NCBI GenBank assembly: GCA_030141605.1
Contig: JAQGDQ010002380.1
Location: 64,001 to 127,500 of the forward strand
Length of the DNA stretch: 63,500 bases
Direction: 5' to 3'
Origin: Tubiluchus corallicola
Lineage: Eukaryota; Priapulida; Priapulimorpha; Priapulimorphida; Tubiluchidae
Shown in pieces: positions 43,156 through 63,041 of the stretch (position 1 is its first letter; the number at the start of each line of letters is the position of its first letter). Made by a program: the position numbers and the translations under genes. Under the pieces are notes generated by a model that was given only the letters and a program-made list of their open reading frames with translations, made no database searches and was not told the DNA's origin.

Positions 43156-45052
43156 TCATCTGCGCTCTCGTACAAACTCACAAAGGGAATTTGAATCTTG
43201 TTAAAAGGACATAGGTATAGCCAACAAGGAAGACATTTTCTTATAGGACAGTGTTGAAGACAAATCTCCAACAAATCAAGCCAACATATCAAAAAGTGTT
43301 TTATGTCTATATAATGCTCGCCTTGGCTCTCATTCGAAAACACAAAGGGAGTTTCAATCTTGCCAGAGGGACACGGGTATAGCCCACTAGAAAGGCATTT
43401 TTATAGGACAGGCAATCACAAATTCCTGAAAGGTAGTTAGTCATGTAACTGAACTTGATCACCGTCAGTAAAAATAATACCACAATATAGAATAGTTATT
43501 TAGTCCATTAGCAATTTAACTAAATAATGTCACAATGCTACCAAATCGTACACACTTTTAATTTTGCAGTTATGCACATGCAGCATGAACAGAAGTAAAA
43601 TCAAACAGTGCTCTTCTGAGACGTCCCATTATCGTAATCATAAATAAGACAATGTGCCTTATCTCTACCTTACAGCTAACAAAGGTCCTGTGAAAAACGA
43701 AAACTTCTGTGTCTTAATGGGCCCTTTGTATTCTTTGCGATTTGAATGTGAGTCTTTGAATGTAAGTAAGACTCTGTTTATGTTTCCAAAGATCCTGAAT
43801 ACGTTCTACCACTTTCAGTAGTATGGAAATTATCGGCCTAAAACCGCTTGCAAATAGGCCTAATCAATGAAAGTTCTAATGCAACATGCAGGTTTGTAAA
43901 AACGGCTTTTGCAGCTTCAATAAAAACCATTAACGGTAACTGCAAAATGAAATGAAGAATCATTTTAAAATCAGTTCAAAAGAAGACAAAACGAACTTAC
44001 TAGTATCAGCAGAGTATTAAGAGAAAAACATGTGCAAGTCCTATTATGGCGCACTAGAGTTTTATAAAATAGTTTTGTTTGTTTAGGTCGACGTGTCTGT
44101 CTTGGTGAAGCTTTGGCAAGAATGGAGCTGTTTTTATACTTCACGAGCATACTGCAAAACTTTGACATTCAGCTACCCCCTGGTGCTCCTAAACCGAGCT
44201 TAGAACCACATTTTGGTTTCCTAGTGTCAGCTCCCGAACCTTATAAGATTCAAATGAATGTTCGTTAATCAACATTAATAAGATAGAATATAGCTGTACG
44301 TGAATAGAGAGAAAAATTACTTTAAAAAGAGTTGTTTTTTTTTGCTAAGTGCTGTCAGAAAAGTTTTAGTGTTAAAGAATTGTAAATTTAAAAAAATATT
44401 TAAGTAACGTTTTTTTGTGATTAGGTTTAAAACAGAAATAGTTTAAGTAAACATTTTCAGCATGAGAAAGCTGGTTGCAAACTAGATTTTACATGTTGGC
44501 AGTACTTGATGGCTTAAACTTGCTTTAACGTGAAATATAGATAATTACTCGATCTATCATCGTGAATTTTGTAATTTCTTTTGTTTACATGTGTCCAGTA
44601 GCCAATATTCAATAACTACTTGTGTGTTTTGCCTGAAAAACAAGCATCATAGAAATTCCGTTGCCTTACATTTGGTGAGGTATCACAGATTCAGCAGAAT
44701 AAGATTTGCGCGTTAACATTTTCATTTCATTTTTTTATTTGAAACCTCTTGGCACCAGTGAATTATAGTAGTTACCACTATATTACTTCAGAAGGCAGAC
44801 GATAAAACACTTATAAAAATAAGGTTAGACGTTAGTAACGTCAAATCATATTTATTTGATTTTTTTCTTGTGCCATACAGATTGAAAATTTGTTTGTTTG
44901 TTGTTTTTTGTCTGTTATTTGTTTTTCGTGCATTGATTCGTTTGTTTGTGTGCTGATTCGCTTACTTGCGTACCTGTTTATTCGTGTTTCTGCTAGTTTT
45001 CTCTCATTTTTTAAAATTATTTTCTTAATGACATTTTTATTTAGACTACAAC

Positions 45053-45487
45053 AGTGGCTGATTTAGGGGGTGTGCTCAAGGGGCCTGGGCCCTCCCTTTC
45101 ACAGTAACAGTTACAACACACCAAATGAATATTTTCTCTGAATTATACGCATTACAACGATTTCCTAAATCCTAAAGATGCCTTATATCTGTAAAACTCA
45201 TGTATCACCAGAAAACAAATGTAAATGATTGTACATTCATGTATGCTGTATAATGTTTATCAATATATTGGCATGTAATCTTAAATCAAAGGTGAAATGA
45301 AACCTGTTCTAAACTAGTGAGCGTCCTTGAAGAAATGGCTTTTAGAAGGCAGAAAAGTGGTCGAAATGCAGTAAAATGTGTTGTTGTCCGGGTGGACCTC
45401 GTTGGGGAGCTTACACCGCTCCCCCAACCCCCGTAAGTGCTTTTCTGTTGGACTCACCGTTGTTCTAAAACCTGTATCCGCCCCTAT
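45053..45487. mobile_element. DNA transposon remnant with diverged inverted ends
   Basis: CAGTGGCTGATTTAGGGGG at the left and, inverted on the right, TAGGGGCGGATACAGG, with G/C runs just inside both ends. This layout is common in non-autonomous hAT-like elements. No 8-bp duplication found, so the ends are tentative. Confidence 0.4.
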
Positions 45488-46193
45488 ATTACATAAGCGG
45501 CTATAACTAATACGGGAACAGAGAAATAGAAGCATTTGAAAACATAATTATATATCCGTTAGTTATATACATTTGTAGATCCTTTTAAACTATGTCTTGT
45601 TAATTGCTATACTACAAACGCTTGTTTTTTTTCTGTATTTAAAAATAAAATTGTCATAAAACGGAATGTTGCAGTTGGTTACACTTATTTAATGTGAGCA
45701 GTGTGCTGTGTTGCGGGGAAAAGCAATGCATACTACTACTGTTGTTTCCAAAATATTTAAAAGACAAGAAAAAGGGTACCTGATGTAGGTTTCAGAAAAA
45801 TCGCCTTAAAAATTATACTACTTTACAGCAATTATATGTGTACATAGTGCTTGCGTTGAAAGGAATTTTTGTTTGTTTTCATTTTAAATCTTCTGCAATA
45901 CTGTTCTGACGGCGCCATTACATGACGTCACTACGACACGAAAATCAGGGGAAGAAAAGGCATTGCTAAATTATTTCCAAAAAAATATTCCATGCATATC
46001 CATATTACTTACCATTTCGCTTAACTGCTGGAAAGACTTATGTAACTAGAAATAACAATTTAAAATATTCGTGCCAATTGGTAAAATGTCGCTGAGTCAC
46101 CCTTCAGGGTGCGCCACTCAGTAACCAAAATGGTATTTCTAATCTTATTGACAAGATACAGTAATTTAAAATTTTACTTAGTTAGTAACATGT

Positions 46194-46296
46194 ATGCTAG
46201 GATGCTCTGATTATTTTTTCAAAAATTACTCAGTGTTATCTATGCTAGGATGCTCTGATTATTTTTTCAAACTTTGCTCAGTGTTATCTAAACTTG
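46194..46296. repeat. Two tandem copies of a 51-bp unit
   Basis: ATGCTAGGATGCTCTGATTA, TTTTTTCAAA and CTCAGTGTTATCT repeated once with few changes. Confidence 0.85.
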
Positions 46297-47976
46297 TTTC
46301 AAACGACCTACCATCAAAATGGCTGCCCCTAATGGTCATCGCGGGAGTAAATTTACACACTTTATTCAGCGTTACAGCCGACGCAAACGACGATGCCGAC
46401 TGCATGCAAAAAGACAGTGTGTAAATGGTATAAATTTCAAGACGAATTTTTTAAGCTTTATGTAAGTGGAGGTTTTTCTTGTGCTTTAAAAATTTACTTT
46501 TAAAATAATCTACAACCTCCTTGCATGAACGTAGTTTCTTCTTGCAAATCTCTGTCTCATTTCCATCCTAGTGACCCATCAACTTATACCGGCCAATAAT
46601 TAATATTACACTCGAGGGTTAGCAACCAGGAAGAGATTGTCAGAGTGCACTTAAATGTATCCAAGGTTTTTGATTGATTTCAACATGACGGTTTTTTTTC
46701 AAATTACATGCAGCCCATTATTAGATTGGCTAAAATAAAATAATATTTAGAGAGCTGTCATCAAAGTGTTGTCATTAAGGGATCTGAATGCCTCAGAAAG
46801 GATTCACGTAGAGGCGGGAGTCTCCAAGGATAGATTCTACGCCCACTGTTGTTTTGGTGTTCATTAATGACACATCTGCAAACTTGGAGAATACTCTTCG
46901 TTGTTTACATACTTTTTTCTAACTCTCTCTCTTTTTTGTCCCCTGAAAAATATTAGCCTTGCAGTTGAAATCCTAAACTGTGACATTACTAAAATTCAAA
47001 ACTTGGTATTCAAAGTGGTTAATAACAATGATGGTTCAAAAGTAGTTCAGTAAAATGCTGGAGGTATAATACTTTTTTCGTAATGCTGAAAATGAAGTAA
47101 TGAATTGTATTTTCGACTATTAACACAGTGGCTTGCTCAGTGCTGTGTTATCTCCCGGAAACTCTATATCGAAGACAAAACCGACTGCAATTCTTTTAAC
47201 ACGTTAGTCTATTCAGGTATGTTAATTTAGTCTTTTTATTTTATTTAATTAGCTTTTATTCTGGGAAGACTTATTGCATAGTGATTGGTTTTTCTTTCTA
47301 TTCAGTCGTGGTAATTTTTTATAGCTTGTTATATTTTAAATCAATGATGTTTTGCTTTTCATTTTCTTTTTTTCACTCTGGTGACCTACTGCCTTAACAT
47401 TTTATCTGTAATATTCATCTGATGAGGCCGTTAGGACGAAAACTCCTGAAATAAATAAGTAATCTATTGTGAGATTATAAAGTGCATTCAACGTTTTATT
47501 CAGGCTAAAGATGGCAAGCCTCATGCGCATTTTTTTCACATTTTAGATGATTTAAAAAATTTGGCGCACGTTATTCCAAAACCGGTAGCCCTTAAAACAG
47601 CGCCCTCTTGCCCACGTATAAAACAAGTCTAGCATGACCTTGTACTTCAGTAGTCCACTCATAAGTGAGCTTAAAAATAGGTTTATTTCCGAATTTGCGA
47701 GTGCCGTTGCGCTCAGTTAAAGCTTGCTTGTGAGTCTTGTACATAACAGGCAGTACTGCTTAGCAATAAACAGTCAAATCTCGATATTAGCGTTGATTAC
47801 ATCATTTAAATGTGTTGATTTACATCTACAAACGTTATATTGTAGACACGTGTATAAAAAACACGTCTTCAAAATTAGTGCGACGCTTTCAAATATCCCA
47901 AGCGGCCAAGGCAGTGAAATCTATTTTTAAAAAAATTGCAGTCTGTTGTGTTTAATGCAGCAACATCGACATTAGC

Positions 47977-56009
<8,033 letters not shown>

Positions 56010-56956
56010 AGTGTCGAACACCCACAAGTACAAGAGTTTCATATGAAAATCTGCATGATTGTTCATGCAACGTAGGGTCAAGCGGTAAGGGGCTAGGCGC
56101 CTAGAGGAGAAGTTTCAGATGCAAAAGCAGGAACTTTTGCCATGGGAGGAATTCGGTCAGACGAAGAACTCTAATCTGGGGGGAAATGTATTCTATGCAC
56201 TGTGTATACACCTATACTTAACCAAATGAACTGCTGCTAATATACACAAGTTAGTAAGCTGCGTGCAGACGAAAGTTAGAATTAAAACACATTGAAGTTT
56301 TGTGAAGATTTAATTAACTATCATCTTTTTCTATTAATGCACTTAAACATTGAAGTTTTGTGATGATTCAATTAACTATCATCTTTTTTCTATTAATGCA
56401 CTTAAAAAGAGGAGCTTTAAACTTGTAATTCTTTAGCAACTCATTTGGACATTAAATCATGTACATGTTTTATGACGAATTAAAATACTGATTTCGTTTT
56501 TCATTTGATTTAACTAATTCAAGATTAAAGTTGTTTTAATAATTAAAGTGCAGAGGCAGAAAAATTAATGGAGTAAATTTAGGAAACCAGGAATCGCAAA
56601 GGTTGGCATGCGAATCAGAGCTCCGAGCGTCATTGGCTGGGGAATTGAACAAATACAGATGTTTCCAGAGCAAGGGTATACCTTGTTTTAGTCCTTTATT
56701 TCAAATACACGTTTTACGTAGCTTGATAGATATCCAACTCTAGAATGTAAATAAATAATAGACAGCAAATCATGTGTTCCAGTAAAAATGACAAAGAAAA
56801 ATTATTAAAACACGGAAGACTACAATGAAATTATATTTGTTGTAGTTTTAATTATTATATATATATATAATTGTTATAATATATATATATATATAAATAT
56901 TAGAAACCTAAATAATTACTGTTTAAATATAAATAAAAATAAAACGATGGGATGCT
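56010..56956. other. Intergenic stretch after P450 gene 3
   Basis: Contains two tandem copies of a 57-bp unit at 56285-56402 (CATTGAAGTTTTGTGA, ATTAACTATCATCTTTTT) and a TA-rich tract at 56857-56896. No gene seen. Confidence 0.6.
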
Positions 56957-58259
56957 TTATCCTTTGATCTGAGGTCTGACAACTGTATAATTCTCGTCAA
57001 CGCAACACGCCTTGCAAGTATCACAAGCCCTGGAATAAGAAAAAAAACCGTCTAATTATTATTAATAAAATTGGATACTTTTAAACTGTTGATGTGTATC
57101 GATATTTTTATCATTTAACCGTTACATAGGATAAATGGTTGGGGCTTTCTGACAGTCTATTGTGGCTTTTTGACAATCTATTGTGGCTTTCTGACAATCT
57201 ATATTTAGAGGTCATCTGATGCAACCGTAACCTGCAAAATTACAACCGTTAAAACAAAAAACCAAACAAACACAAAAACAAACAAATAAACAAACAGCAG
57301 ACACAAACACACAAATAAACAAACAGACAAACAAGCAAGCAAACAGCTAAAACAAAAGCCAAATTCCCATGCAGAGATTAAAAAGTCCTATTCAAAGTCC
57401 TATTCAATTTATTGTACTTACGATTTGATACTTACACACATTTCTCATGATATCCACACTGCTTAATTCTGGGATCGCATGGCCACACAAAACAGTAATA
57501 CGTAACTGGAGCCCAACAACCTGTAACCAAGAAAACTCCTTTTACGAGTGTCGTGGTGGCTGTCTCTCTGCCGGAGTGCACCACCATAATGGACGTTCTC
57601 TATTACTTAATAAACATTTCCGAAATTTAACAACAATTACGACGTATCTGAACTGAAAACGTAGGTGGAAGTTCAAAACAAACAAGCGTAGGAGCGATTA
57701 GATGTAAGTAACCTCTTGCAAAAGTAATTCACCATTTGTTTTGATCCCGTTAATAGTAAGTGCATTTAATCTAGACAACGGAATTCTAATTTATCACTGT
57801 AACAACTTGAAAGAACAGTACTCACCGCTTAGGAGACATTCATTTTCTGGTGGATGTTTCAATTTATCAAAAAAACTTGCAGCTGTCACTTCTAAATTAA
57901 AAAACACCAAACCGTATTACTGTAAGTTATGTACGTCTATACTGTACGGTACTTGTCAAAAAACTTTCAGTTGTCACTTGTAAATTAAAACTACCATACC
58001 GTATTACTGTAAGTTATGTATGTCTATACTGTACGGTACTTGTCAAAAAACTTTTCGTTGTCACTTCTAAATTAAAAAAACACCAAAGAGTATTACTCTA
58101 AGTTATTCTTAACAAGTCTATAGATACTGTACGTATAGAACATAGATTCGTATAGAATACTATGATTTCAAATTATAATAATGCAAACTTACCGTATCCT
58201 AAGTTAGCAACTAGCCCCACAAAAACACAAACCATGAAAATTGTCTTTGACGAATCCAT
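56957..58259 (-). CDS. Secreted cysteine-rich peptide, four exons, 93 aa
   Basis: Unrecognised family. Exons on the minus strand: 58259-58193, 57882-57826, 57520-57436, 57029-56957; phases 1,1,2; 282 nt. The protein starts MDSSKTIFMVCVFVGLVANL, a signal peptide ending near GYA, giving a mature peptide of about 70 residues with ten cysteines: ENECLLSGCW, YYCFVWPCDP, KQCGYHEKCV, ACDTCKACCV. It ends ENYTVVRPQIKG. An N-glycosylation site (NYT) lies near the end. Ten cysteines in about 45 residues indicate a disulphide-rich extracellular peptide (defence, signalling or matrix). Spacing does not match a family I can name. A TATATATAC box sits about 170 bp upstream of the ATG. Confidence 0.75.
57120..57205. 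repeat. Three short tandem copies of a 20-bp unit in an intron
   Basis: GGCTTTCTGACA(A/G)TCTATTGT repeated three times in the last intron of the Cys-rich gene. A CAAACAAA-rich tract follows at 57255-57350. Confidence 0.75.
57866..58085. repeat. About 97-bp direct repeat, 2-3 copies, spanning a splice acceptor
   Basis: Blocks ACTTGCAGCTGTCACTTCT, ACTTTCAGTTGTCACTTGT and ACTTTTCGTTGTCACTTCT recur with shared GTATTACTGTAAGTTATGTA and ACTGTACGGTACTTGTC. The first copy contains the acceptor and start of exon 2 of the Cys-rich peptide gene. Confidence 0.85.
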
Positions 58260-58426
58260 TTCAAAATGTCTTGCAACGTTGTTGGCGTATAAATGTTTCT
58301 TAATTCAATTTCTGAAATTCAGTGTCTTTATGAATTCATTTACGACTGTACGTTGAGGTAACATACGTCCTGCAGTCTTGCTTCGACAGTAAACTATCGC
58401 ATTAAATGTTCAAGGGTATGAGGGCT

Positions 58427-58435
58427 GTATATATA
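58427..58435 (-). promoter_or_regulatory. TATA box of the Cys-rich secreted peptide gene
   Basis: TATATATAC on the minus strand; expected start near 58398, giving a 5' UTR of about 140 nt if unspliced. Confidence 0.5.
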
Positions 58436-58727
58436 CGTAATTCATACAAGACTCGTGCTCACAAACAACAACATACAATAGTTTGTGGAACAGGATGCTG
58501 GTGTTTCCTTTTAGCTATTTAACTACTCACGACTACATGTAGTGTAATAACTGATCCGTGTAGCTTCTGAGAGCTCAAAAAGTTGTTACGTACGTAGCCT
58601 TTCTGCATCACAATTTTCTTAAGTATAGACCTACATTTATTAGAAACGAAAATACTTCGCTCAGACGGAAACTTGTAAACACAAAACATCACAGACATTT
58701 TAATAGTCCAGCAGGGAACATCTCTTT

Positions 58728-59058
58728 GTTCATTGCCATCACCACTACATTCACTAACAGCATCACCATCACCATCATCGTCGTCGTCATCATCAACAAC
58801 GACAACGACAACAGCAGCAGTAACAACAACAATAACATCATCGTGGTCATCAGCATCATCATCATCATCAACGACAACGACAATAACAACAACAGCAGCA
58901 GCAACAACAATAACAATAACATCGTCGTGGTCATCAGCATCATCATCATCATCCTCACCATCATCATCAACGACAACAACAACAACAGCAGCAGCAGCAG
59001 CAGCAACAACAACAACAATAACCTCGTCGTGGTCATCAGCATCATCATCATCATCATG
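58728..59058. repeat. Mixed CAT/CAA/CAG trinucleotide tract
   Basis: About 330 bp of CAT, CAA, CAG and GAC triplets in blocks. A roughly 110-bp block (ATCGTGGTCATCAGCATCATC followed by ACGACAAC) recurs three times. Several ORFs on both strands are translations of it. Confidence 0.93.
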
Positions 59059-59063
59059 ATTGA

Positions 59064-59719
59064 CGATAACAACAGGTACATTCGTGGGCATTGCTTAAGG
59101 TACTATGAGGCCAACCCTTATGTACATAAATGATAAAAAACCATCAAACATAATTATTAGAATCTATAGTTTAACGAGTGATTATTATTTTTCTAAAACG
59201 TCACGGATATTAACATTCTGTACAGGAAAACAATCAAAGCTATACATAACAAAACTAATTCCTCATAATCAGGCTGACTTGAGCCAGTAATATAGCAAAT
59301 TATGTTCAAAAAACACAGTGAAATTGTCAACGAATTACAGATTATTTAATACATGATACTTAATCAATAGATAATTAACGTTTAATAAAATTAATTTACT
59401 GTCAGTAATTGTCAAAGAGTTTCGTTCACCAACTTAAGAAAACGAAACAAACACTGCACAAACCGTTTAAACAAATTAAACTGCATACAGTTTTTCGCTG
59501 TTCAGAAACTGAGGTTTACATTACCAAAATTATTATGCTTAATGAATGAATAGTTTAATAATACTTGTTAATGAAGTATAGAGTTACCATAATAAAAAGT
59601 CATCAATCATCGAAAAACATGCTTTCAACGATTGTTGGCCATCTTTATTACACTAAACTGCGTTCAAAATCAAGTAGTCGAATATTTTAACCACTTATCG
59701 TGAATCCACTTTGTTGCGT
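59064..59719. other. AT-rich intergenic stretch
   Basis: No gene or element recognised. Confidence 0.5.
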
Positions 59720-59721
59720 AC

Positions 59722-60122
59722 AGGGGCGTATCAATACTTTACAGCGTCCTAGGCTGATTATTCTGTCTGGTCCATTTCTATTGCGAACTTATATAATGAG
59801 CACGATAAACAATTACTTGTGGTGTATTAGAAACACTATTAACCTAGTTTTACGTGGTCATTATTATTAACATGTATTTGCACAGCGCAGGCTGCGCAAC
59901 TGCTTTTTGTGTAATACCTTGCACCTGTTCGTTATGTGGCACTTATATAAAAGTTGCTCTCACTAATATAAAATGATGTATTAGAAAATGCGCCCTTTAC
60001 ATGAATATGAAAGTACACACATTTTCCAAGTAAAATAAGAATTTTTTCTAAAACGTGACGCTCTTCGGACCTTTGGCGCCCTAGGCTTTAGCCTAGTTAG
60101 CCTATTTGTTAATACGCCCATT
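59722..60122. mobile_element. DNA transposon remnant with inverted GGGCGTAT ends
   Basis: Left AGGGGCGTATCAATAC and inverted right ATGGGCGTATTAACAAAT, with CCTAGGC motifs just inside both ends. Resembles common non-autonomous hAT-like elements. No exact target duplication was found. Confidence 0.45.
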
Positions 60123-60364
60123 ATTGTATACAATGTCTGCGAGCAAACAAGAAAAGAACATTACGTTAAAATTGCAACCCAACATAAATCATCACAATTA
60201 TTTTGCAACGTGAAAGACCTGCCTACTACACAAATACAAACTTTATCGTGAACTACATAAGTTATCAAAGCACGCAAGAAAAGCCTGCCACATTGATTCG
60301 GAATTCAAGAGATGATTTCGTCTTAAATGAATTCTACAAAATTTATAATGTAATATTCTCTCAA

Positions 60365-60990
60365 GTATGGGCCATAATCGTAATGACATAGTAGCTAAAA
60401 CTCTGATCAATACATATTGTCTACCCAATGTCTACCATACATATTTGTTATACGGATGCGAAATTGGGGGTATATCAGACAATGAAGTTAATGCCATTAG
60501 GGTAAAATGGAACACTGCTTATAGAAAAATATTCGATTTTAGACAAAATGAAAGCGTCAAATTGTTAATGTATTTTTGTGGCGCATTGCCTGCGAGTTAT
60601 TTAGTAGATAGTCGAAAATTAAACTTTGTGAGAAAAATTGTAAACTCCTGCACATTGAGAATTCCAAAGCCATGCTACTATGTAAATAACAGTCAAGTAA
60701 CTTTAAGATTTAAACATGGTTGTACTGTAGCTCTAAATCCTAAACGAAAATGTAAAATTAAAGGTTAAGAACTCATTTAAAGATTATGTTTTAAGATATC
60801 TATTATAGCTCCTTACAACACTGTATAATGTAATATAATTACAAGGGAACTACAATGTGTGGTTATTATAAAGTTGAATGTCTGTAGATATGTTATTTTA
60901 CTAATATCGCATTACCTGTTTTACTAACATTTTTATCTTTGTGAGCTGTATATTTTTTATACGAAATAAACTCATAATAACAATAATAAT
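60365..60990 (+). mobile_element. Non-LTR retrotransposon 3' fragment
   Basis: ORF 60367-60768 starts MGHNRNDIVAKTLINTYCLP, followed by LLYGCE, RVKWNTAYRKIFDF and VKLLMYFCGALPASYL. This is the conserved C-terminal region downstream of the reverse transcriptase in LINEs. The ORF ends in TAA, followed by about 200 bp of 3' UTR and AAATAAACTCATAATAACAA. The 5' part, including the catalytic domain, is absent. Confidence 0.75.
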
Positions 60991-61191
60991 TGTAAGTTTC
61001 TGTGAAATAATAGTTAAGTTGAAAAGAATTTGGCAGTAGCTATTCACACACTTGCGGGGCAGGCGGGGCAGAGGACACAATCGATTACAGTGCCATGCCC
61101 ACAGTGGCTATTTTGGATGGCATCAAGAAAACTTAACACACAGTATTATAAGACATAATAATATTTACATTTCAGACTTGCACTGGCATTA

Positions 61192-63039
61192 TCATGCCAC
61201 GCAAGTTAGTTTATCAACAGTTTCACGACATTCTTCACATTTTACTTCGCAACACCATTCGAATTTACAATTGCAGCTTGTAAACAGTTGCAGGGTCTGT
61301 CGGCGAACTTTCAAACCGCAGTTTTTACACAAGGTTTTACAGCTTCGTCTCTCTGATTGTGAAATTTCTTTTCCCTTTCGTTTAGAGCAAAGCCTGCCCG
61401 CTGTTCCAACATGTCCTGTAATTCATTGAAAGCCACATAAATTTGTATTGTGAACTGATACACATTTGTCTTAAAAAAACCCAAGAATGCAGCGACAATA
61501 AGATCAAGATTAAGCTTATAGTTATGAGAACTTTTTTACCTATTCTAAATTTGACAGTACATGTTTACGTCATGATACTTTTATTAATTTAGCAAACTGA
61601 TAAATGTGCATCAGCGCTTGGTATTAAAAATAAAATTTATTATGTGAAGAAAGACTTTGTTCATCTAACTGGGCACCAAGTCAAAGGATGTAATAATCAT
61701 TATGCTATATATGGGTCGCAGAAACAGAGGCTTAAAAGTTTAGCACCAAAACGCCAAAAGATTGAGTTCAACTAACGAAACGGTTAAACATCTCGCATAA
61801 AAAAGCTAAACAAGAAACTTCATGACCCATTTGTTACTGTCAATGAAAAATGATAGGAATGCTTACAGAAAGCCGCGATTTTGTTTCAATATAAATATAT
61901 GCATAACCTGTATTCTGAGGATTACCCACATATCACAATACCGAAAGTAAAGTAAAGTAAAGTAAAGTAAAGTAAAGTAAAGTAAAGTAAAGTAAAGTAA
62001 AGTAAAGTAAAGTAAAGTAAAGTAAAGTAAAGTAAAGTAAAGTAAAGTAAAGTAAAGTAAAGTAAAGTAAAGTAAAGTAAAGTAAAGTAAAGTAAAGTAA
62101 AGTAAAGTAAAGTAAAGTAAAGTAAAGTAAAGTAAAGTAAAGTAAAGTAAAGTAAAGTAAAGTAAAGTAAAGTAAAGTAAAACAAAGTAAGGTAAAGCAA
62201 AGCAAAGTAAAGTAAGGCAAAGTAAAGTAAAGTAAAGTAAAGTAAAGTAAAGTACAGTAAAGTAAAGTAAAGTAAAGTAAAGTAAAGTAAAGTAAAGTAA
62301 AGTAAAGTAAAGTAAAGTAAAGTAAAGTAAAGTAAAGTAAAGTAAAGTAAAGTAAAGTAAAGTAAAGTAAAGTAAAGTAAAGTAAAAGTAAAGTAAAGTA
62401 AAGTAAAGTAAAGTAAAGTAAAGTAAAGTAAAGTAAAGTAAAGTAAAGTAAAGTAAAGTAAAGTAAAGTAAAGTAAAGTAAAGTAAAGTAAAGTAAAGTA
62501 AATTAATGTAAAGCAAAGCAAAGAAAAGCAAAGTAAAGTAAAGCAAAGCAAAGTAAAGTAACACAAAGTAAAGCAAAGCAAAGCAAAATACGGCAAAGTG
62601 AAGTAAAGAAAAGTAAATTAACTTTAAGCAAAATATGGCAAAGTAAAGTAAAGTAAAAATAATGCAAAACAAAGTAAAGCTAAGTATATTGTAAAGTTGT
62701 AAAGTTGAGTAAGGTAAGGTAAAGTTAGACAAAGAAAAATAAATTAAACATCGTACCGGACTTCATACCTTCTGTAATATTAGCTTTGCAATAGTCATGG
62801 GATGGTTCCAAATAGACGAGACTCCTCCTTTTTAGGGAAGGTATTTCTTCAATACGTCCTGTATTCATCAATTTCAATTCGCCGTTTTTATAGTCAACTT
62901 TCACCGCTTTCCAGTATCTCTTCTTCAAGTAATCGCCAACTTTCCGGAAATCGGACAACTGCAGCCAACATGTTTGCGTCGAACAACTTCCGGATACGCC
63001 GTGGCACTTGCAGGTTCGTTTTAGAGTATGGCGGACCGC
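61192..63039 (-). CDS. Wnt8: Wnt8-like secreted signalling protein, last two exons
   Basis: Secreted lipid-modified ligand of Frizzled/LRP receptors. Exons 63039-62769 and 61415-61192 on the minus strand join in phase 1 (GAAG|GACATGTT). The first begins AVRHTLKRTCKCHGVSGSCS, with the Wnt signature and the serine that Porcupine acylates, then QTCWLQLSDFRKVGDYLKKR, ending SLVYLEPSHDYCKANITEG. The second reads HVGTAGRLCSKRKG, SQSERRSCKTLCKNCGLKVR, SCNCKFEWCCEVKCEECRE and stop at 61194-61192, the Cys-rich C-terminal thumb. KRTCKCHG, QTCWLQL, SCNCKF and the WCC..VKC..C spacing are closest to Wnt8. The acceptor ..TTATCAG at 63040-63041 shows earlier exons lie beyond the window. The intron is mostly a pentanucleotide array. 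Confidence 0.85.
61944..62510. repeat. (AAGTA)n pentanucleotide array, about 560 bp, in the Wnt8 intron
   Basis: Near-perfect AGTAA repeats with an impure patch around 62181-62222. One extra A near 62386 shifts the phase. It decays into AAGCAAAG-type sequence to about 62720. Minus-strand ORFs rich in LYFTL are its translation. Confidence 0.98.
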
Positions 63040-63041
63040 CT

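Larger units (their letters stand above)
36905..44268 (+). pseudogene. Cytochrome P450, CYP2 clan, gene 2, disrupted in exon 3
   Basis: Six exons with the same boundaries as gene 1: 36905-37238, 38271-38625, 40445-40553 (truncated), 41893-42117, 42395-42610, 44087-44268. Anchor MFPTLLIAAVLLILLLFVW, hinge PPGPVGWPI, helix C WKEQR, I-helix FFAGTETTSSTLYW, ExxR EIQR, FRPERHL and haem loop [13 protein letters not shown] are all intact. Exon 3 starts well (RYKKFMENEFHIMDF to YNPDDF), then reads VSLI and TAA at 40551-40553, about 19 codons short of its paralogues and with no donor. Skipping exon 3 would shift the frame (phase 2 onto phase 1), so no simple splice rescues it. The product would stop before the I-helix. 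Possible cause: a deletion linked to the dispersed repeat that starts about 140 bp downstream. Alternative: an assembly error. Confidence 0.65.
44269..47976. other. Intergenic region between P450 genes 2 and 3
   Basis: AT-rich with no gene recognised. It holds a probable transposon remnant at 45053-45487 and a 51-bp tandem duplication at 46194-46296. The last 150 bp before 47977 should hold the gene 3 promoter; no clear TATA box was seen. Confidence 0.55.

Noticed and set aside
58519-59133. Asp/Val-, Met/Leu-, Asn/Ile- and Ser/Thr-rich ORFs near 58.5-59.1 kb
   Set aside because: All are readings of a mixed trinucleotide repeat.
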